From NCBI RefSeq assembly GCF_002920575.1, contig NZ_PQSQ01000030.1, positions 1 to 64,000 on the forward strand: a stretch of 64,000 nucleotides of DNA, given 5' to 3'. The translations under genes and the position numbers were made by a program. The stretch is from Streptomyces sp. Ru73 (lineage in GTDB: Bacteria; Actinomycetota; Actinomycetes; Streptomycetales; Streptomycetaceae). This document shows positions 59,561 through 64,000 of the stretch, in pieces. Position 1 is the first letter of the stretch. Each line of letters begins with the position of its first letter. A model generated the notes under the pieces. That model was not told where the DNA came from, did no database searches, and saw only the letters and a list, made by a program, of their open reading frames with translations.

Positions 59561-60873
59561 GCGCCGCCACGGGGCACGGCGACGCGTTCGCCGTCCCGCA
59601 CCGCACCGGCACGCCCGCCGCCGTCGCCCTCGTCTACGCGGCGGCCGGCGCGCTGGCCTGCCTGGCGCTGGGCCACACGCTCTGGCGCGGCCTGTCCGAC
59701 CCCGGCATCGCGCTGGCCTTCGGCGCCCTCATAGCGGTCGGCGAGCTGGCCCGCTGGGGCGCGGGACCGCCCGCGCGCGGCGGTGCGGGCGCGCTGCCCG
59801 GCGACCGCGAGAGCGCCCCGCTCGGCGTCGCCGGAGCCCTGGCCTACGCCCTGCTCGGCGAGGTCGGCGGCCGCCCCACCTCGCACGGCGTCCTGCAGAC
59901 CGTCGCCGTCGTCGTCGCGGCCGGGCTCGTCGGCCTCGTCCCCCACGTGGCGCTCGGCCGCGGCCCCGCGCTGGACCACATCGCGCGCCGCGTCCTGACC
60001 GTCGGCTTCGCCGCCACCTGCTTCCAGCCGCTCTACACCACCGGCCGGCTGGCCGCCTGGATCGGCGACGGCACGTACTACACCTGCTACCTCCTCGGCC
60101 TGCTCGCGCTCACCGCCCTGTGCGACGCCGTGCTCGCCGCCGCGCTCGCCAAGGCCCGCACCGGCTGGCCGTACGGCCCGCTGCTCCGCGACGAGCTGCG
60201 CTCCCTGCTCGGCATCGGCTCGGCGATCTGCGCGACGGGCCTGGTCATCGCCCTGGCCACGGCCGTCGCCGGGCTCTGGGCGCTGCCCGTCTTCTGCCTG
60301 CCGCTGCTGCTCACCCAGTTCTCCTTCCGGCGCTACGCCGCCGTCCGGGCCACCTACCGGCAGACCATCGCCTCCCTCGCCCGCGCCACCGAGATCGCCG
60401 GTTACACCCCGCAGGGGCACGCCCGCCGGGTCGCCGTCCTCAGCCGCGCCGTGGGCCGGGAACTGGGACTGGGCGAGGCCGACTTGGGCGTCCTGGAGTA
60501 CGCGGCCCTGATGCACGACATCGGCCAGCTCTCCCTGGTCGACCCGGTGACCGGCGGTGCCACGGCCGGCCTGCCGCCCGCCGAGCAGCGCAGGATCGCC
60601 CTGCTCGGCGGGGCCGTCGTCCGCCAGACCGGGGTGCCCGCCGAGGTCGCGATGATCGTGGAGCGGCAGGCCGACCCGTTCCGTGACCAGCCGCTCCCGG
60701 CCCGCATCGTGCGCACCGTGAACGCCTACGACGACCTCGCGGGCGGCGACGGTGGCCCCGGCGGCACGCTGCGCGCCCTGGAGCGGCTGCGCCTGTCGAC
60801 CGCGCAGGACTTCGAGCCCCGGGTGGTGGAGGCCCTCGCGCGGGTGCTGTCCCGGCCGCTCGGCCCGGCCTGA
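59557..60873 (+). CDS. membrane protein with degenerate HD-GYP domain
   Basis: A 438-residue paralogue coupled to the preceding gene by GTGA. About seven spans to residue 265, then a reduced HD domain: GHARRVAVLSRAVGREL and YAALMHDIGQLSLVDP keep the first metal motifs, but the HHE...DGxGYP segment is gone (VERQADPFRDQPLPARI instead), while VRTVNAYDDLAGG keeps part of the last motif. It is therefore unlikely to be an active phosphodiesterase alone and may be a regulatory partner of the intact HD-GYP protein. Confidence 0.9.
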   Translation: MSAATGHGDAFAVPHRTGTPAAVALVYAAAGALACLALGHTLWRGLSDPGIALAFGALIAVGELARWGAGPPARGGAGALPGDRESAPLGVAGALAYALLGEVGGRPTSHGVLQTVAVVVAAGLVGLVPHVALGRGPALDHIARRVLTVGFAATCFQPLYTTGRLAAWIGDGTYYTCYLLGLLALTALCDAVLAAALAKARTGWPYGPLLRDELRSLLGIGSAICATGLVIALATAVAGLWALPVFCLPLLLTQFSFRRYAAVRATYRQTIASLARATEIAGYTPQGHARRVAVLSRAVGRELGLGEADLGVLEYAALMHDIGQLSLVDPVTGGATAGLPPAEQRRIALLGGAVVRQTGVPAEVAMIVERQADPFRDQPLPARIVRTVNAYDDLAGGDGGPGGTLRALERLRLSTAQDFEPRVVEALARVLSRPLGPA

Positions 60874-61162
60874 GCGGCGGCACCACCCGAGTGCGGGAGG
60901 GGCGCCGGGGGATAGCCGCGGCGTATCGGGGTACCGGTTCAAGGTCACAGAACCGATGGGTAATGAGCGGTCCCGGATATGGGCATGGTTGGATGCGAAG
61001 AGAGCCCCGAAAAGCGGGGTTCAGGGGGGCTGCGCAAGGCAAGGAGCAGCAGGGGGCACCGGCCATCGGGCTGAGCCCGGCGGCAAACTGTGGCAGGTTG
61101 TCGAGTGAGCCCCTCGGCCGTCCGCCGGACGGCACCAAGGACGCAATCGGCAGGCGGGAATC
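60874..61162. other. 289-base intergenic region with small hairpins
   Basis: GGTTC/GAACC near 60938-60956 and CCCCG/CGGGG near 61005-61019 make short stems in a relatively AT-rich RNA. I do not recognise a riboswitch class or ORF. Confidence 0.35.
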
Positions 61163-62149
61163 GTGAGGATCTTCGGCAAGGTACGGCACCGGCCCTCCGC
61201 CTCGTGGCGGCAGGCGACCGACCGCGCTTTCACGCTGATCGGCGACGGCCGTTACGAGGACGCGGGCGCGCTGCTCACCCGTGCCGCCGACATGGAGCCG
61301 TGGCTGTCCGAGTCGTGGTTCAACCTCGCCCTGCTGCACAAGTTCCGGCACGACTGGGAGCAGGCCCGCACCGCGGGGCTCCGGGCCGTCGCCCTGCTGG
61401 ACCGCGAAGCCGGAGCGCCCGACTGGTGGAACGTCGGCATCGCGGCCACCGCGCTGCAGGACTGGCCGCTGGCCCGCCGCGCCTGGCAGGCGTACGGCCT
61501 CCACGTGCCCGGCGAGGGCGCGCCCTCCGGGGAGCCGCGCGGCATGCAGCTGGGCAGCGCCGCCGTCCGCCTCTCGCCCGAGGGCGAGGCCGAGGTCGTC
61601 TGGGGCCGCCGGCTGGACCCGGCCCGCATCGAGGTGCTCTCCATCCCGCTGCCGTCCTCCGGGCGCCGCTGGGGCGAGGTCGTGCTGCACGACGGCGTCC
61701 CGCACGGCGAGCGCACCACCACGGCCGGGCCCGCCTACCCGGTCTTCGACGAGATCGAGCTGTGGGCGCCCTCCCCGGTGCCCACCTGGGTCGTCCTGCT
61801 GGAGGCGGCGGGCGAGGCCGACCGGGACGCGCTGGAGCGGCTGGCCGCGGACGCCGGGTACGCGGCCGAGGACTGGTCCTCCTCCGTCCGCCTGCTCTGC
61901 CGCACCTGCTCCGAGAGCCGGATGCCCAGCGACGAGGGCGACGGCGCGCACCTCGACCCGCACGACCACAGTGAGCCGGGCCACCCGGGCCCGCTGGGGC
62001 ACCGCACGGCCGGCTCCGGCTCCCTGTGGGTGCCCGAGCGCGAGTGCGGCATCGCCGCGCCCGCCGGGCTGGTGCGGGGCCTGCTGGACGGCTGGGTGGC
62101 CGACAGCCCGGACACCCGTGAGTGGCGGGACCTGGAAGAGGTCTGCTGA
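61163..62149 (+). CDS. TPR-containing conserved hypothetical protein
   Basis: A 328-residue cytoplasmic protein. The N-terminus (about 15-110) holds two or three tetratricopeptide repeats (AFTLIGDGRYEDAGALLTRA, WFNLALLHKFRHDWEQA, WNVGIAATALQDWPLARRAW). The rest is a beta-rich domain with EIELWAPSPVPTWVVLLEA and a late cysteine cluster (LLCRTCSESR ... ECG) that may bind zinc. GTG 61163. Same strand and just upstream of def. No assigned function. Confidence 0.85.
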   Translation: MRIFGKVRHRPSASWRQATDRAFTLIGDGRYEDAGALLTRAADMEPWLSESWFNLALLHKFRHDWEQARTAGLRAVALLDREAGAPDWWNVGIAATALQDWPLARRAWQAYGLHVPGEGAPSGEPRGMQLGSAAVRLSPEGEAEVVWGRRLDPARIEVLSIPLPSSGRRWGEVVLHDGVPHGERTTTAGPAYPVFDEIELWAPSPVPTWVVLLEAAGEADRDALERLAADAGYAAEDWSSSVRLLCRTCSESRMPSDEGDGAHLDPHDHSEPGHPGPLGHRTAGSGSLWVPERECGIAAPAGLVRGLLDGWVADSPDTREWRDLEEVC

Positions 62150-62186
62150 GTCCGGGCCGGTTCCGTCGGCGGGCGCCCGGCCGGTC

Positions 62187-62203
62187 CCCGTACCCTGTAC
62201 GGG
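62187..62203 (+). promoter_or_regulatory. palindrome with embedded -10 before def
   Basis: CCCGTAC-CCT-GTACGGG (7-bp perfect arms) 48 bases upstream of def; TACCCT inside it fits a -10. Confidence 0.35.
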
Positions 62204-62251
62204 CAGCTAAGAAGAATCTTTGCGGAAAATCGCGGAAGGCGTGCGGCGGAC

Positions 62252-62896
62252 ATGGCGCAGCAGCAGGTGTTTGATCAGGACGGCGAGCAGCAGGTGGACG
62301 GCGAGTTCATCGATGACGTGACCGACGCGGACGCGCGCGAGAAGGCGTACCGCGAGCGCGGCACCTCCCGCCCGATCACCGTGGTCGGCAATCCGGTGCT
62401 GCACAAGGAGTGCAAGGACGTCACCGAGTTCGACGACGAGCTGGCCAAGCTCATCGACGACATGTTCGCCTCCCAGCGCACCGCCGAGGGCGTGGGCCTG
62501 GCCGCCAACCAGATCGGCGTCGACCTGAAGGTCTTCGTCTACGACTGCATGGACGACCAGGGCGTACGCCACGTCGGCGTGGTCTGCAACCCCAAGCTGG
62601 ACGAGCTGCCCGCCGAGCGCCGGGTGCTGGACGACTCCAACGAGGGCTGCCTGTCGGTGCCCGGCGCCTACGCCGAGCTGGCCCGCCCCGACTACGCCGT
62701 GGTCCGCGGCCAGGACGCGCAGGGCAACCCCATCGCCGTCGAGGGCACCGGCTACTTCGCGCGCTGCCTCCAGCACGAGACCGACCACCTCTACGGCTAC
62801 CTCTACATCGACCGGCTCTCCAAGCGCGAGCGCAAGGACGTGCTGAAGCAGATGGCGGAGCGCGAGCCGCGCTACCCCGTCGTCCCCAACGACTGA
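62252..62896 (+). CDS. def: peptide deformylase
   Basis: A 214-residue peptide deformylase, which removes the formyl group from nascent proteins. The three family motifs are intact: [18 protein letters not shown] (metal Cys) and QHETDHL (metal His pair and catalytic Glu). An N-terminal extension of about 40 residues (acidic, Gln/Asp-rich) precedes the catalytic core, as in several actinobacterial forms. ATG 62252; ribosome site weak. Convergent with nrdB. Confidence 0.95.
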   Translation: MAQQQVFDQDGEQQVDGEFIDDVTDADAREKAYRERGTSRPITVVGNPVLHKECKDVTEFDDELAKLIDDMFASQRTAEGVGLAANQIGVDLKVFVYDCMDDQGVRHVGVVCNPKLDELPAERRVLDDSNEGCLSVPGAYAELARPDYAVVRGQDAQGNPIAVEGTGYFARCLQHETDHLYGYLYIDRLSKRERKDVLKQMAEREPRYPVVPND

Positions 62897-62920
62897 CGGG
62901 CCCGCACCGCACGCCGCGCC

Positions 62921-62964
62921 GGCCGTCCCCCGAACGGGCGCATCACCTCGCCCGGGGGACGGCC
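62921..62964. terminator. hairpin between convergent def and nrdB
   Basis: GGCCGTCCCCCG (62921-62932) with CGGGGGACGGCC (62953-62964), 12 perfect pairs around an inner GGGCG/CGCCC stem. Situated between the two stops. Confidence 0.85.
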
Positions 62965-62981
62965 TCGCGCGTCCGGAGGCT

Positions 62982-63983
62982 CTAGAACTCGTCGTCGAAG
63001 GAGACCGAGCCCTCGACCGCGACCTGGTAGGCGGACGCGCGGCGCTCGAAGAAGTTCGTCAGCTCCTGGACGTTCTGCAGCTCCATGAAGGAGAACGGGT
63101 TCTCCGAGCCGTACACCGGCGCGAACCCGAGCCGCCGCAGCCGCTGGTCGGCCACGCACTGCAGGTACTCGCGCATCGAGTCGGTGTTCATGCCCGCCAG
63201 GCCGTCGCCGCACAGGTCGTGCGCGAACTGCAGCTCGGCCTCGACCGCCTCCTTCAGCATGGCGGTGACCTGCTGCTCCAGCGCGTCGTCGAAGAGGTCG
63301 GGCTCCTCCTCGCGGACCGTGTCCACGACCGAGAACGCGAAGTCCATGTGCATGGTCTCGTCACGGAACACCCAGTTGGTGCCGGTGGCCAGGCCGTGCA
63401 GCAGGCCGCGCGAGCGGAACCAGTACACGTACGCGAACGCGCCGTAGAAGAACAGCCCCTCGATGCAGGCCGCGAAGCAGATCAGGTTCAGCAGGAAGCG
63501 GCGGCGGTCCGCCTTGGTCTCCAGCCGCTCGATCTCCTCCACGTGGTCCATCCACCGGAAGCAGAACTGGGCCTTCTCGCGGATGGAGGGGATGTTCTCG
63601 ACGGCGGCGAACGCGGCCGCGCGGTCGTCCGGGTCGGGCAGATAGGTGTCCAGCAGCGTCAGGTAGAACTGGACGTGCACCGCCTCCTCGAAGAGCTGAC
63701 GGCTCAAGTAGAGACGCGCCTCGGGGGAGTTGATGTGCTTGTAGAGCGTGAGGACCAGGTTGTTGGCCACGATCGAGTCGCCGGTCGCGAAGAAGGCGAC
63801 CAGCCGGCCGATCAGGTGCTGCTCGCCCGGCGAGAGCTTGGCGAGGTCGGCCACGTCGGAGTGGAGGTCGACCTCCTCCACGGTCCAGGTGTTCTTGATC
63901 GCGTCCCGGTAGCGGTCGTAGAAGTCCGGGTACCGCATGGGCCGCAGGGTCAGCTCGAAGCCCGGGTCGAGGAGGTTCTTCAC
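62982..63983 (-). CDS. nrdB: class Ia ribonucleotide reductase beta subunit NrdB
   Basis: A 333-residue NrdB, the radical-generating subunit that works with NrdA to make deoxyribonucleotides. Di-iron ligands: Asp in FATGDSIVANN, Glu and His in FEEAVHVQFY with the radical Tyr four residues after the His, Glu in CIEGLFFY, and Glu and His in RDETMHMDF. The radical tyrosine is present, so it is the classical type rather than a Phe-containing variant. GTG 63983 has GGGGGAA upstream. nrdA is expected just outside the window on this strand. Confidence 0.95.
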   Translation of the reverse strand: MKNLLDPGFELTLRPMRYPDFYDRYRDAIKNTWTVEEVDLHSDVADLAKLSPGEQHLIGRLVAFFATGDSIVANNLVLTLYKHINSPEARLYLSRQLFEEAVHVQFYLTLLDTYLPDPDDRAAAFAAVENIPSIREKAQFCFRWMDHVEEIERLETKADRRRFLLNLICFAACIEGLFFYGAFAYVYWFRSRGLLHGLATGTNWVFRDETMHMDFAFSVVDTVREEEPDLFDDALEQQVTAMLKEAVEAELQFAHDLCGDGLAGMNTDSMREYLQCVADQRLRRLGFAPVYGSENPFSFMELQNVQELTNFFERRASAYQVAVEGSVSFDDEF

Positions 63984-64000
63984 GGTTCCCCCGGCGGTGC

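Noticed and set aside
60874..61162. Possible riboswitch (cyclic-di-AMP or cyclic-di-GMP class) before the TPR gene
   Set aside because: Two short hairpins exist but the conserved aptamer cores are not recognisable. A covariance-model search would settle it.

Overview
This 64-kb window is high-GC DNA with nearly every base coding or in short spacers. GTG and TTG starts, ATGA/GTGA start-stop overlaps, leaderless-looking starts and long perfect GC hairpins are frequent. Gene content and order (moeZ, AdnAB-type helicase-nucleases, nudC, mycoredoxin, uvrD2, wblC, an ABC1 kinase, a PDZ-Lon protease, UPF0182, hisN, rsgA, aroA, sigR-rsrA, def, nrdB) identify a Streptomyces chromosome core region. From memory it matches the region around SCO5178-SCO5225 of S. 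coelicolor, and its first half parallels the mycobacterial moeB-adnAB-nudC-uvrD2-whiB7 neighbourhood. I see no insertion sequence, prophage, CRISPR array or rRNA.

Layout. 1-2530: the end of an envelope-glycan-like locus (membrane protein fragment, NAD-dependent epimerase, spherulin-4-like glycosidase). 2594-4673: moeZ and an unknown gene. 4852-7908: a large membrane protein with a pseudokinase-like middle and a flippase-like C-terminus. 8082-21592: genome maintenance and redox genes (alkyltransferase-like protein, adnA, adnB, M20 peptidase, nudC, mrx, uvrD2). 21645-22956: the wblC (whiB7) unit with a leader peptide and an attenuator. 23289-27893: zinc-ribbon protein, ABC1 kinase, a stand-alone ThiF-like protein and a YgjP-type metallopeptidase. 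28149-31347: a TerD-AIM24 / AIM24 / AIM24 operon. 31465-41337: NUDIX protein, DUF2342 zincin, atypical SDR, moaE, a small membrane protein, PDZ-Lon protease, PPA1309-type protein and UPF0182. 41389-43716: a Sel1-repeat gene between two identical initiator tRNA genes. 43750-46657: an SsuABC-like transporter. 46861-48911: a Fur-family regulator divergent from a catalase. 49053-55908: CBS protein, hisN, TetR regulator, SMR exporter, rsgA, aroA, M50-like protein and SRAP. 55955-63983: alpha/beta hydrolase, sigR-rsrA, two HD-GYP-type membrane proteins, TPR protein, def and nrdB (minus strand).

Regulation is the richest layer. Three sites match the thiol-stress sigma-R consensus (GGAAT-N18-GTT) exactly, in front of moeZ, mrx and sigR. 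Two sites match the LexA-independent DNA-damage (RecA-NDp/PafBC-type) promoter, in front of the alkyltransferase-like gene and adnB. Both place the start codon where a leaderless transcript would begin. The wblC leader carries a translated ORF whose last codons are perfectly complementary to the 5' arm of a strong intrinsic terminator, as expected for translation-coupled attenuation. The catalase promoter contains a perfect inverted repeat between -35 and -10. hisN and the divergent TetR gene share an identical 11-bp motif at each start region. Together the genes link DNA repair, thiol/peroxide stress, antibiotic response and core metabolism.
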